Source: Thiorhodospira sibirica ATCC 700588
Lineage (GTDB): Bacteria; Pseudomonadota; Gammaproteobacteria; Ectothiorhodospirales; Ectothiorhodospiraceae
Direction of reading: 5' to 3'
DNA: 64,000 bases
NCBI RefSeq assembly: GCF_000227725.2
Contig: NZ_MU255056.1
Coordinates: 977,491-1,041,490 of the forward strand
Below, piece by piece: positions 1-6,887 of this stretch. Every line of letters starts with the position of its first letter. Position 1 is the first letter of the stretch. The notes beneath the pieces were generated by a model. That model ran no database searches and was not told the DNA's origin. It saw nothing but the letters and a program-made list of their open reading frames with translations. The translations under genes were made by a program, and so were the position numbers.

Positions 1-186
1 CACCTGCGCAGTGACCCGCGCTTCAAAACCGTCTATATCCTGCTGCACTCCTCCATCAGCGGCGTGTTTAACGTCGATATGGTCAAGCGTACCGGTGCCA
101 ACAAATTCATCCAGAAATACCATCCCGATGACCTGGCCAAGGCCGTCCTGGAAAGTATCAGCGCCAAAACCGCCAGTCGCGGATGA
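1..186 (+). CDS. CheV-like chemotaxis coupling protein, C-terminal end (partial)
   Basis: Reading frame 1 is open from the window edge to a TGA at 184-186 and gives 61 residues that end a receiver (REC) domain. The stretch LRSDPRF, YILLHSSISGVFN, GANKFIQKYHPDDLAKAV has the form of the last beta-alpha units of the REC domain of CheV proteins, where the conserved K follows an HSS/HTS motif. CheV couples chemoreceptors to CheA through an N-terminal CheW-like domain, which lies outside the window. The following sensor kinase starts 63 bases downstream. A stand-alone response regulator is possible, but the SLSGVFN-type sequence is characteristic of CheV. Confidence 0.7.
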   Translation, partial: HLRSDPRFKTVYILLHSSISGVFNVDMVKRTGANKFIQKYHPDDLAKAVLESISAKTASRG

Positions 187-249
187 GCCGACCCCGCGCA
201 GACACCCCATTTTACGATTCGGCCAAGCCATCACCCCATCGCCCGCGTC

Positions 250-1560
250 ATGCCATTGAATTCCCTAACCCTGCGGGTTAGCCTGATCGCCCTGGTGGTC
301 GTGATGGTATTTACCATCCTCACCGCGCTGGCCTTGGAGCGCGCCTTTCATGAAAGTGCGCAGCAGGCGTTGCAGGAACGGCTGCAGGCGCAAATTTACC
401 TGTTGATGGGCATCAGCGATGTCGAAAGCGACGGCAGCGTGCGCCTGCCTGAACGCCTGCCCGAGGCCCGCCTCATGCTCCCTGGTTCAGGTCTGTATGC
501 GCAAATCCGCACCCCCGATGAACACATCCTCTGGCGCTCCCCCTCCTCGCTGGGACAAGCACTGGATTTTAGCGAACGCGGCGGCTTCAAGATGCGCCTC
601 ACCGTGGACTGGGAAATCGCACCCGGCCACACCCACCCGCTGAGCTTTCTGGTCCTGGAAGACCCGCGTGCCTTCACCGCACAAATCCAGCAATACCGCC
701 AAAGTCTGCGCATCTGGCTGGGGAGTCTGGGATTTTTATTACTCTTGGCGCAGGGCGTTGCGCTGTATCTGGGTCTGCGCCCCTTACGCACTGTCGCCCA
801 TGAAGTCCAGGCCATGGAACGCGGCAAACAAAGCGAGCTAGAAGGCCGCTACCCGCTGGAATTGCGCAGTCTGACCGACAACCTCAACAATCTGATGCGC
901 CATGAGCGGGCGCAGATTCGTCGCTACCGCGATGCCCTGGGCGATCTTGCCCACAGCCTGAAAACCCCGCTGGCGGTACTGCGCTCAACCCTGCACGGCA
1001 AAGATCCCGATCACGCCCTGATGCTGGAACACGTCGAGCGCATGGATCGCATCGTCGCCTACCAGCTCCAGCGCGCCGCCACCTCCGGGCGCAGCGTGTT
1101 TAGCACCCCCGTCCCGGTGGCTCCGCTGGTGCAGCGCCTCAGCAACACCTTACAAAAAGTACACCCCGGCAAGACCATGGTCGTACAGCTGGATATCCCG
1201 TCAGATATCTGCTTTCGCGGCAATGAAGGCGACCTGATGGAACTCTTGGGCAATGTGCTGGATAACGCCTGGAAATACGGCCATCAACGGGTGTTAATCC
1301 GCGCTGCCATTGACCATGACAGCCTGCAACTACGCATCGAAGACGACGGCCCCGGCATCCCCGCCGCCAAAGCTCAGGCCATGCTCAGGCGCGGCACCCG
1401 CCTGGATGAAGCCATCCCCGGCCAAGGCATCGGCCTTGCCGTCGTCAACGACATCGTACACGCCTACGAAGGACAGCTCACCATCAGCCGCGCCAGGTGG
1501 GGCGGCGCCGCCATCATCCTCAAACTCCCCGGCAGCCTCATCCCGCCAGCGAAATCCTGA
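250..1560 (+). CDS. PhoQ-like sensor histidine kinase
   Basis: 436-residue inner-membrane histidine kinase. TM1 is at about residues 8-30 and TM2 at about 155-176, with a periplasmic sensor of about 120 residues between them, then a HAMP-like linker. The phospho-acceptor is H235 in DLAHSLKTPLAVL, the N-box is GNVLDNAWKYG (334-344), G1 is DDGPGIP (365-371) and G2 is GQGIGLAV (391-398). The HSLKTPLAVL box and overall size match the PhoQ family, which autophosphorylates in response to divalent cations or antimicrobial peptides and signals to PhoP. No partner response regulator lies next to it: upstream is the CheV end and downstream a convergent Crp/Fnr gene. The signal sensed here is unknown. 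Confidence 0.85.
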   Translation: MPLNSLTLRVSLIALVVVMVFTILTALALERAFHESAQQALQERLQAQIYLLMGISDVESDGSVRLPERLPEARLMLPGSGLYAQIRTPDEHILWRSPSSLGQALDFSERGGFKMRLTVDWEIAPGHTHPLSFLVLEDPRAFTAQIQQYRQSLRIWLGSLGFLLLLAQGVALYLGLRPLRTVAHEVQAMERGKQSELEGRYPLELRSLTDNLNNLMRHERAQIRRYRDALGDLAHSLKTPLAVLRSTLHGKDPDHALMLEHVERMDRIVAYQLQRAATSGRSVFSTPVPVAPLVQRLSNTLQKVHPGKTMVVQLDIPSDICFRGNEGDLMELLGNVLDNAWKYGHQRVLIRAAIDHDSLQLRIEDDGPGIPAAKAQAMLRRGTRLDEAIPGQGIGLAVVNDIVHAYEGQLTISRARWGGAAIILKLPGSLIPPAKS

Positions 1561-1637
1561 AACACGCACATTCATTTCCTTGAAGCGCGGGCGTCGTTGA
1601 GCGTTTAACGCACCGCGCTCTGCTAACAGTCATGAAC

Positions 1638-2387
1638 TCAGCGCCCGCAGCCCGATCCGGGAAGCAGGCGCTGGAATTCCCGGCGGACCACCTCATAGCA
1701 CTCGCACACTCGCGCTTCCAATCCTGGCCGGTCAAGAACCGTGATATGTCCTCGGCTGTAACGGATCAAGCCGGCGCTTTGCAACTGCCCGGCAGCTTCC
1801 GTCACGCCCTCGCGGCGCACACCGAGCATATTAGCGATCAACTCCTGGGTCATGTGCAGCTCGTTTGCGGGCAGACGATCAAGGCTAAGCAGCAGCCAGC
1901 GGCAAAGCTGCTGGTCAATCGTGTGGTGGCGATTGCATACCGCCGTCTGTGCCATCTGGGTTAGCAATGCCATGGTGTAGCGCAACAGCAAGGGCTGCAG
2001 GGTACTATCGTCTCGTCCGTCCAGGCGCGCAAATTCTCGTTTAAGCACGGCCTCCTTGAGCTGATAGGCATGACCTGCGCTTTGCACCACGGCCCGATTT
2101 GGCACGGTTTCCCCGCCCATAAACAGCGCGATGCCGACAATGCCCTCATTGCCGACCACGGCGATTTCAGCCGAGGCGCCGTTCTCCATCACATACAGCA
2201 GCGACACGATGGCATCAATCGGAAAATAAACATGGCTTAAACTCTCGCCTGGCTCATACAGCGCCATGCCCAACGGCAGTGGAACCAGTTCCAGATGAGG
2301 ACGCAGACGCTCGAACTCTGCCTTGGGCAATACATTCAGCAAATGATTCTGGTGCGGAGATGGGGGGATGGGCATGGGATGGGGCAT
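1638..2387 (-). CDS. Crp/Fnr-family transcription regulator
   Basis: About 249 residues. The N-terminal half is a cyclic-nucleotide-binding-like beta barrel (GMALYEPGESLSHVYFPIDA, then VVGNEGIVGIALFMGG). The C-terminal half is a winged helix with recognition segment TQELIANMLGVRREGVTEAA followed by LQSAGLIRYSRG. The N-terminal cysteine cluster of true FNR is absent, so it is not an oxygen-sensing Fe-S FNR. The frame opens at a TTG (2396) with no ribosome site; the ATG at 2387 was chosen, and ATG 2375 is also possible. It is divergent from the stress-gene cluster starting at 2788 and may control it, by inference from position. Confidence 0.85.
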   Translation of the reverse strand: MPHPMPIPPSPHQNHLLNVLPKAEFERLRPHLELVPLPLGMALYEPGESLSHVYFPIDAIVSLLYVMENGASAEIAVVGNEGIVGIALFMGGETVPNRAVVQSAGHAYQLKEAVLKREFARLDGRDDSTLQPLLLRYTMALLTQMAQTAVCNRHHTIDQQLCRWLLLSLDRLPANELHMTQELIANMLGVRREGVTEAAGQLQSAGLIRYSRGHITVLDRPGLEARVCECYEVVRREFQRLLPGSGCGR

Positions 2388-2787
2388 CTGATTCAATTTC
2401 GTTAAACAAACCTGTAGAAACCTACCGATTTACTAACGCGCACCCTCAATGAGGATGGGCGAATCCACCAAAGCCAGATGAATAAACATCTGGCGCTAAG
2501 TTCTTGAGTACGCTTTAGGTTTTACATCTGAGACTTGCCCAGATAACCGCAAACCTAAACTCATTAAAGAACTAGAACAGCCCTTGGTTCTCAGGCTAAG
2601 GCCATAGTAGGGTATGCTAAAGCGTATGTAAACCCTATTTCTAACTGAACTGTCTAGGAGGGTTTGTATGTAAATGTTAGCGAATCGAAACCTAGGTGTA
2701 AGCTCTGTGCGCCAGCGAACAGACTGTGATCACTGTAAGGACTATTGTAAAGCCTCAATTTAAAACCCTCTCAACGGGAGAAGCAAC
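2388..2787. promoter_or_regulatory. 400-bp divergent intergenic region
   Basis: No gene is visible between the regulator and the first small membrane protein. The stretch is AT-richer than its flanks. It holds a perfect 8-bp inverted repeat with a 6-base AATAAA loop (2473-2480 and 2487-2494), not followed by a T run, and a GTGATCAC palindrome at 2726-2733 that could be an operator half. It must contain promoters for both divergent genes, but no clear -35/-10 pair was found. A good ribosome site (GGGAG) precedes the ATG at 2788. Confidence 0.35.
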
Positions 2788-2976
2788 ATGCCTTTAATCA
2801 CATTGATCGTCACCATTGCCCTCGCTGGGCTGCTCCTGTGGGCCATCAATACCTATTTGCCGATGGACGGTAAAATCAAGAAGATATTGAATGTCGTCGT
2901 CGTGATTGTCGTCATTCTCTGGATATTGTCCGTCTTTGGACTCCTGGCGCCGTTATCCTCAATGCGAATCGGTTAA
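2788..2976 (+). CDS. Small membrane protein, Thivi_2564-type
   Basis: 62 residues with two hydrophobic segments (about 3-22 and 33-54) separated by a short charged loop, TYLPMDGKIKKILN. The loop and size match the widespread small gammaproteobacterial proteins that databases name Thivi_2564 family membrane protein; the role is unknown. A GGGAG ribosome site lies 7 bases before the ATG. It is the first gene of a cluster with a DUF3185-like protein, CsbD and a SYLF protein, a set often linked to general or envelope stress. The hairpin at 3003-3036 follows its stop. Confidence 0.75.
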   Translation: MPLITLIVTIALAGLLLWAINTYLPMDGKIKKILNVVVVIVVILWILSVFGLLAPLSSMRIG

Positions 2977-3002
2977 TCAACCCGCAGGTTTTTCTTAATG
3001 TC

Positions 3003-3036
3003 CTCCCCACGGCCAAAGCCGGGGGGGGCTTTCTTG
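3003..3036 (-). repeat. IS200/IS605-type right-end hairpin, copy 1
   Basis: The minus-strand sequence AAGCCCC..CGGCTTTGGCCGTGGGGAGG is a hairpin nearly identical to the one at 4391-4428 on the plus strand. Its C-rich arm is three bases longer. Such CCCCGGCTTTAGCCGTGGGG palindromes are typical subterminal hairpins of IS200/IS605 and tnpB elements, known from family experience and not searched here. On the plus strand it also sits 27 bases after the stop at 2976 and could end transcription there. Confidence 0.5.
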
Positions 3037-3062
3037 CACAATGTTCGTGAGCACAGCGCAGA

Positions 3063-3287
3063 ATGCAGATAAAAGTCATAAAAATCGCCGCGATTGCACT
3101 GATTATCGTGGGTGGAATCGGCCTGGCGTATGGCGGTTTCAGTTACATCGGTGAATCTCGCCAGGTCAACGTAGGTCCGATTGAGCTGACGATGAATGAC
3201 CGTCATTGGTTCAGTATACCAATATGGGTGGGCGTGGCGACAATCACCACGGGCGTTTTGCTGCTCGGCGCGTCGATAAGAAGCTAG
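3063..3287 (+). CDS. DUF3185-like small membrane protein
   Basis: 74 residues: TM1 (about 4-26), a short extramembrane stretch with VNVGPIELTMNDRHWFSIP, and TM2 (about 52-72). The AYGGFSY segment after TM1, the 'VGPIELT' strand and the final glycine-rich helix resemble DUF3185 proteins of unknown function. The ribosome site before the ATG is weak. It lies between the Thivi_2564-type protein and csbD on the same strand, so it probably belongs to the same stress-response cluster. Assignment to DUF3185 is from remembered family pattern only. Confidence 0.6.
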   Translation: MQIKVIKIAAIALIIVGGIGLAYGGFSYIGESRQVNVGPIELTMNDRHWFSIPIWVGVATITTGVLLLGASIRS

Positions 3288-3547
3288 GTGCGGTGATCTC
3301 AGCATGTGCAGATCATCCGCGCTCAGTGCGCTTTATCAAAAAACGTCGTGACCTAAAGCCGATCAGACGGTTTTAACGCAGTAAAAAAGGCGCATCCCCT
3401 TCCAGCCCTCCGTTAAACGCTTCATCATTTTATTATGTGCGCTGTCGTACCGACTAAGCGCCATAATAAGCATACGATGGTCATTCGAGTAATGGTAAAT
3501 GTCACCAAGAACTCGACCCAAGTCAACAAATATTTAAGGAAAACATC

Positions 3548-3724
3548 ATGAACAAAAATCAAGCAAAAGGCCGTTTTGAGGAAGCAAAAGGCAAGGTAAA
3601 GGAAGTCACCGGAAAAATGGTCGGCAATAAAAAGCTGGAAGTTCGTGGAAAAACCCAAAAAAACGCTGGTAAAATCCAGTCAGGCGTGGGAAATGTTCAA
3701 GAAGAAATTAAAAATGAAAGCTAA
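3548..3724 (+). CDS. CsbD-family stress protein
   Basis: 58 residues, charged, no signal or membrane segment. It starts MNKNQAKGRFEEAKGKVKE and contains VTGKMVGNKKLEVRGK and a final glycine/lysine repeat, the CsbD signature of small proteins induced by general stress (sigma-B in Bacillus, osmotic or stationary stress in proteobacteria, where YjbJ is the homologue). The molecular role is unknown. An AAGGAAA ribosome site precedes the ATG. The end overlaps the best start of the SYLF gene by 11 bases, suggesting coupled translation. Confidence 0.85.
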   Translation: MNKNQAKGRFEEAKGKVKEVTGKMVGNKKLEVRGKTQKNAGKIQSGVGNVQEEIKNES

Positions 3725-4325
3725 TCTATTCACACATTCCACCATGCTGAATATGACATCCATTCAGCATGATCAACCGAGAGCGAAGCGCCATCCGCTG
3801 ACAACAGCAGCGATTGTTTCGCTGCTTGCCATGAGTGGTCAAGTGCTTGCCGCCACGGCCGAGGATCTGGATAAAGATGCCGCTCATGCGTTGCAGAGCC
3901 TTCATGAAAGTAATCCAGCGACTGTAGACATTGCCAAGCACGCAACCGCCATTCTGATATTTCCCAGTGTGATTAAGGCAGGACTGGTCTTTGGCGGCAG
4001 CTATGGTGAAGGCGTGCTGATGAAAGGTAACAAGGTTACCGGTTATTACAACTCTGTTTCCGCATCCTGGGGCTGGCAGGCAGGTGCTCAGTCGTATAGC
4101 TACGTTGTTTTTCTCATGAACAGCAACGCCGTGGATTATCTGGATAAATCCGAAGGATGGGAAATCGGTGTTGGGCCAACCGTGGTCGTGGTGGATGAAG
4201 GCGTCGCTAAAAATCTGTCATCAACAACGCTGCAAGATGATGCGTATGCGTTCATTTTCGATCAGAAGGGATTGATGGCCAGCCTGAGCATTGAAGGAAC
4301 AAAAATCAGCCCAATCAAACGTTGA
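3714..4325 (+). CDS. SYLF-domain (YSC84-like) lipid-binding protein, exported
   Basis: About 203 residues. The N-terminus is basic, then a hydrophobic segment TTAAIVSLLAMSGQVLA ends in a likely signal-peptidase site before ATAEDLDKDA. The mature part is the SYLF domain: ILIFPSVIKAGLVFGGSYGEGVL, SWGWQAGAQSYSYVVFLMN, GPTVVVVDEG, YAFIFDQKGLMASLSIEGTKI. SYLF proteins bind phosphoinositides in eukaryotes; bacterial ones are probably periplasmic or outer-membrane-associated. ATG 3714 has an AAGAAG sequence upstream; ATG 3744 or 3753 would also leave an intact signal. The frame stays open upstream to 3645 inside csbD, but that part lacks support. Confidence 0.8.
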   Translation: MKANLFTHSTMLNMTSIQHDQPRAKRHPLTTAAIVSLLAMSGQVLAATAEDLDKDAAHALQSLHESNPATVDIAKHATAILIFPSVIKAGLVFGGSYGEGVLMKGNKVTGYYNSVSASWGWQAGAQSYSYVVFLMNSNAVDYLDKSEGWEIGVGPTVVVVDEGVAKNLSSTTLQDDAYAFIFDQKGLMASLSIEGTKISPIKR

Positions 4326-4350
4326 TTTGATGACGTGCATTGATCCGATA

Positions 4351-4374
4351 GCGTGCAGGTCAAGACCTGCACGC
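4351..4374 (+). terminator. Hairpin terminator after the SYLF gene
   Basis: A perfect 11-bp inverted repeat (4351-4361 with 4364-4374, two-base centre, so about 10 bp plus a tetraloop) begins 25 bases after the SYLF stop codon. It is followed by CGTTTC, only a short T run, so it may be a weak or Rho-assisted terminator. Confidence 0.55.
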
Positions 4375-4390
4375 CGTTTCAGTCACCAGT

Positions 4391-4428
4391 GTTGCGCGAG
4401 AAGCCCCCGGCTTTAGCCGTGGGGAGGG
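4391..4428 (+). repeat. IS200/IS605-type right-end hairpin, copy 2
   Basis: AAGCCCCCGGCTTTAGCCGTGGGGAGG on the plus strand forms a stem (CCCCCGGC/GCCGTGGGG with a bulge) and matches the hairpin at 3003-3036, which lies in the opposite orientation. Together they bracket the DUF3185-like, csbD and SYLF genes. It lies about 60 bases from the end of the IS607 element and may be the relic of another tnpB-type element. Confidence 0.5.
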
Positions 4429-4491
4429 TAGTCAAATCTATCTACTACGGTACAGATATTCCCGACGGCTTATAGGCAGACGACACACGCT

Positions 4492-4605
4492 GCTGTTCCT
4501 AAAAACCTAAACAAAGTTGCTTATGCGATTTTTAGGCATTTCGCTCTCCGTTGATAGCGCCCCGAAGGGCGAGCAACTGGAGTCCTGGTTGAGCAGTCCC
4601 AACCG
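4492..4605 (-). ncRNA. Putative TnpB guide-RNA (omega-RNA) scaffold, overlapping the tnpB 3' end
   Basis: In known IS605/IS607 elements the omega-RNA spans the tnpB 3' end and the element's right end, with the guide taken from flanking DNA. Here the last 33 codons of tnpB plus 15 bases are found again, alone, at 46027-46140 (105 of 114 identical). A CGCCC-UUCG-GGGCG stem-loop (4558-4571, minus strand) and a GGUUG/CAACC stem lie inside. Expression and the exact 5' end cannot be seen from sequence. Confidence 0.55.
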
Positions 4606-5898
4606 GAGGCGCTCAGTGCGTTCCAGCAAGATCGCCTTGACCCGCTTGAACGGGGTAAACCGCTCAATGTCCGGGTCTGATAACCTCGCCAGCACGTTTC
4701 GCGCAGCGTTTTGGTCTGCCTGCAACACAACCCCGTCGGAACAGTAAAATTGATCCCCTTGCCGTTTGCCGTCAAGGCATCCAGTTCGAGAATCCATTTG
4801 CGATGTGTAAGCAGGATTAACGAGAACGACCGTCGAACCTCGACGGCTTGAAACACTGTCAAGTGCTTGGGCAATAACACCTTTCGTCCAGCTTGCCAGC
4901 CGACGATTGGCATTCTTGCCGAAGGACTTGCTCGCCATGGGGGCGGTTAAATCTTCTGCCGCGATCACGGCGGCTTTATCGACCACCTTGTGAACGGATT
5001 GAAATACAATGTCGCGGATGCGCGCATGGGTTTTGCTCATCTGCCGGTTGAGCTTCTTGCGCCCCAAGTTGAACTGGCGAATGTGTTGACGCTTGCGCGG
5101 GTTGCGGGTGTTGTTGGCGAGTGCCCGCAGCTTGGCGCGACGCTGGTATTTGATCTTGAGCCGGTCGGATTGGGCGGTCAGCACTTGCCCCAGCTCCGGG
5201 CCATGATGGTCGCCATCCGAGTCCACCAGGACTTCGGAGTAGCCTTTATCGACGCCGAGGGTGCGCGTGCCGCAGTTCTGTTTGGCTTCGACTTCAATGG
5301 TGTAATGCACTTCGATGCGGTCATCGTCGGTCAGAATGATCCGCAATGTGCCCGTGGGTGCGACATGGGTATCGAGCGGAATGGCGATGCGCTGGCCTTT
5401 GACCAGGCCGGGAATCTTGATCCAGACGCGCCCGCCAAGATGAAAGGTGGTGTAGTTGTCGGAACGAACGATGATTTGGTTGTGCGTGTGATTGTGACCA
5501 TGCTTCCAGTGCTTGCGCATCATTCGGCGCAGATAAGGATCGTGTACCCAGTCGTTGCCTTTGAGCGCGGTGAAAAGCCGTTTTTGCTCGGTCTTGTCTT
5601 GGGTATGCCGCCAAATGCACTGCCGCACCTTGACCTTGGCAGCTTCCATGTAAGCCGTGATGTCGCCCTTGGCATCGCGCAAAGTTTCTTTCCAAGCGTT
5701 GGCTGAGACGGAAAAGACGCGCTTGTCTTTCAGCCATTGGTCGCGGATTTGGCGATCCGAGCGGGTGACGCCGCCAATTGAGCCAAACCGCTGCCAGACC
5801 TCGGAGCGCACCTGCCCGAGCCGCCCCGCTTGGTCGCGCAACGCCCCGACTTTGCCCTGGTTCGGGCGCTTGGCGCACAAAATCCGCGTGACTTTCAT
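4507..5898 (-). CDS. tnpB: TnpB RNA-guided endonuclease of an IS607-type element
   Basis: About 463 residues from ATG 5898 (a GTG lies 6 bases earlier). The OrfB N-terminal helix-turn-helix part is followed by a RuvC-like nuclease with all three acidic residues visible in 465-residue numbering: D219 in TLGVDKGYSEV, E317 in VIAAEDLTAPM and D397 in VLQADQNAARN. The zinc-ribbon position reads TSQMDSRTGC...FYCSDG, so two of the four usual cysteines are absent; related TnpBs without a full ribbon exist. TnpB cuts DNA next to a target motif using omega-RNA and promotes retention of its element. The gene looks intact and its start overlaps the tnpA fragment stop (ATGA). Its 3' end doubles as the RNA scaffold. 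Confidence 0.9.
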   Translation of the reverse strand: MKVTRILCAKRPNQGKVGALRDQAGRLGQVRSEVWQRFGSIGGVTRSDRQIRDQWLKDKRVFSVSANAWKETLRDAKGDITAYMEAAKVKVRQCIWRHTQDKTEQKRLFTALKGNDWVHDPYLRRMMRKHWKHGHNHTHNQIIVRSDNYTTFHLGGRVWIKIPGLVKGQRIAIPLDTHVAPTGTLRIILTDDDRIEVHYTIEVEAKQNCGTRTLGVDKGYSEVLVDSDGDHHGPELGQVLTAQSDRLKIKYQRRAKLRALANNTRNPRKRQHIRQFNLGRKKLNRQMSKTHARIRDIVFQSVHKVVDKAAVIAAEDLTAPMASKSFGKNANRRLASWTKGVIAQALDSVSSRRGSTVVLVNPAYTSQMDSRTGCLDGKRQGDQFYCSDGVVLQADQNAARNVLARLSDPDIERFTPFKRVKAILLERTERLRLGLLNQDSSCSPFGALSTESEMPKNRISNFV

Positions 5899-6038
5899 TC
5901 GCACAAATCCTTGGGCTGGCGAACGGGCATCTCGGCAAAGTCCTCCTTGAGCTTCCCCTCGCGCTCCCAGCGCCGAATTGTCGAGGGTGCTTTTCCGATC
6001 CGTTTTGCAAACTCGTTAATGCGATATATATTGCTCAT
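5895..6038 (-). pseudogene. tnpA: IS607 TnpA (serine recombinase) N-terminal fragment
   Basis: From ATG 6038 the frame encodes 47 residues. IYRINEFAKRIGKAPSTIRRWEREGKLK is the MerR-like DNA-binding helix-turn-helix that opens IS607 transposases. It then runs into EDFAEMPVRQPKDLCE and a stop. The normal protein is about 200 residues with a serine-resolvase domain; that domain is missing, so an internal deletion has removed the catalytic part. The stop overlaps the tnpB start, as in complete IS607 elements. Confidence 0.75.
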
Positions 6039-6069
6039 GTAAGCAATTATAGATATTTGCAGAAAAAAA

Positions 6070-6822
6070 TCAAGCAACAGTTTTTAGCTCTTTGTCTCGA
6101 TCGGCGAGCAGGGCCTCTTCCAGGCTTTGTCCTTCTTTCCAGCCGGGGGCGTAGTGTGCGTGAAATGCGCCGATGATTGGCATGTGCTGCACCAGTGAGA
6201 TCAGTTCGGGCAATAAGGCGGCGATATAGTCTTGGCGGGCGGCTGATAAGGCGTTTGCCCATTGGATAAACTCGGCATTCCAGATGGCCATTTCCTGGGC
6301 GTTGGCCTTTTTTTTCAGCGCCTCATTGCGTTGTTTCAGGATGCGATGGAAGCGTTGCCAAATCTGTTGAAACTGCGGGTTGCTGTGAAAGGCGCCCCAG
6401 TCCATGAAGGCGCGCCGCTTCACCGGGGCACCCGAGATCAGCTCATGGCTTTGCGGGTGGAAGACTTGCACCGGCAGCAGGCGGGTCAGTTCGGCCTGGC
6501 TGTTGGCGGGGTTACCGGCAATGCGCACGCTGCTGTTGCCTTGTCGATCTTTTTGCATCCCTAAATGCAGCGGCGCGGGATAGGCATCGGTGTGTAGTTG
6601 GGCGGTGATTAAAAGATGCGCTTTGTCATGTGCAATGCAATGGGCCAGCTGCGGGCTGCGAAAGCTTTTGCCGGTGGCAAGCAGGTAGATGGCTTCCAGC
6701 AGACTGGTTTTGCCGGAGGCGTTGGCGCCGTGGATGATGTTTAGGCCATCCACCGGCGCCAGTATTCCCTGCGTCCAGCAGCGCAGGTGCTGTATTTGTA
6801 GCTGGGTCAGGTGATTTCCCAT
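6070..6822 (-). pseudogene. recF: RecF, truncated at the IS607 boundary
   Basis: 250 residues against about 360 for normal RecF. The N-terminus is well conserved: Walker A GANASGKTSLLEAIYLL, RSPQLAHCIAHD, then VFHPQSHELISGAPVKRRAFMDWG and LKQRNEALKKK. The protein breaks off after LADRDKELKT, matching the E. coli position ERDRQLTY just before the GPH..D segment. The ABC signature, Walker B and D-loop are all absent, so ATPase and DNA-gap loading by RecFOR should fail. The last codons are element sequence. The missing third is not on the other side of the element. It follows dnaN as usual, but gyrB is not in the window. Confidence 0.85.
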
Positions 6823-6852
6823 GCGCTTTGCCGCGTGTGTTGATGCCGCATA

Positions 6853-6881
6853 TTAAAACGGCATCTGGAAGATGCCGTCAT
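6853..6881 (-). terminator. Hairpin between dnaN and recF
   Basis: ACGGCATCT-TCC-AGATGCCGT on the minus strand (6858-6878, perfect 9-bp arms) is followed by TTTTAAT. It sits 10 bases after the dnaN stop and 36 bases before the recF start, so it can terminate or attenuate dnaN transcripts. The stem is the same sequence as the core of the hairpin at 37980-38004, so it belongs to a dispersed palindrome family. Confidence 0.65.
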
Positions 6882-6887
6882 CGGCGC

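Larger units (their letters stand above)
4490..6085 (-). mobile_element. IS607-type element: defective tnpA, intact tnpB
   Basis: The element holds, in transcription order, the first part of an IS607 serine-transposase gene (MerR-like helix-turn-helix only) and a full tnpB overlapping it by ATGA. The right end is set near 4490 because similarity to the solo copy at 46027-46140 stops there. The left end is set near 6085 because recF coding sequence breaks off there. The catalytic serine-recombinase part of TnpA is missing, so the element cannot move by itself. IS607 elements leave little or no target duplication, so both boundaries are approximate. Confidence 0.7.

Noticed and set aside
2726..2733. 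GTGATCAC palindrome as a Crp/Fnr operator
   Set aside because: Only the central 8 bases are symmetric; the outer halves do not match TGTGA-N6-TCACA or TTGAT-N4-ATCAA well enough to claim a site.
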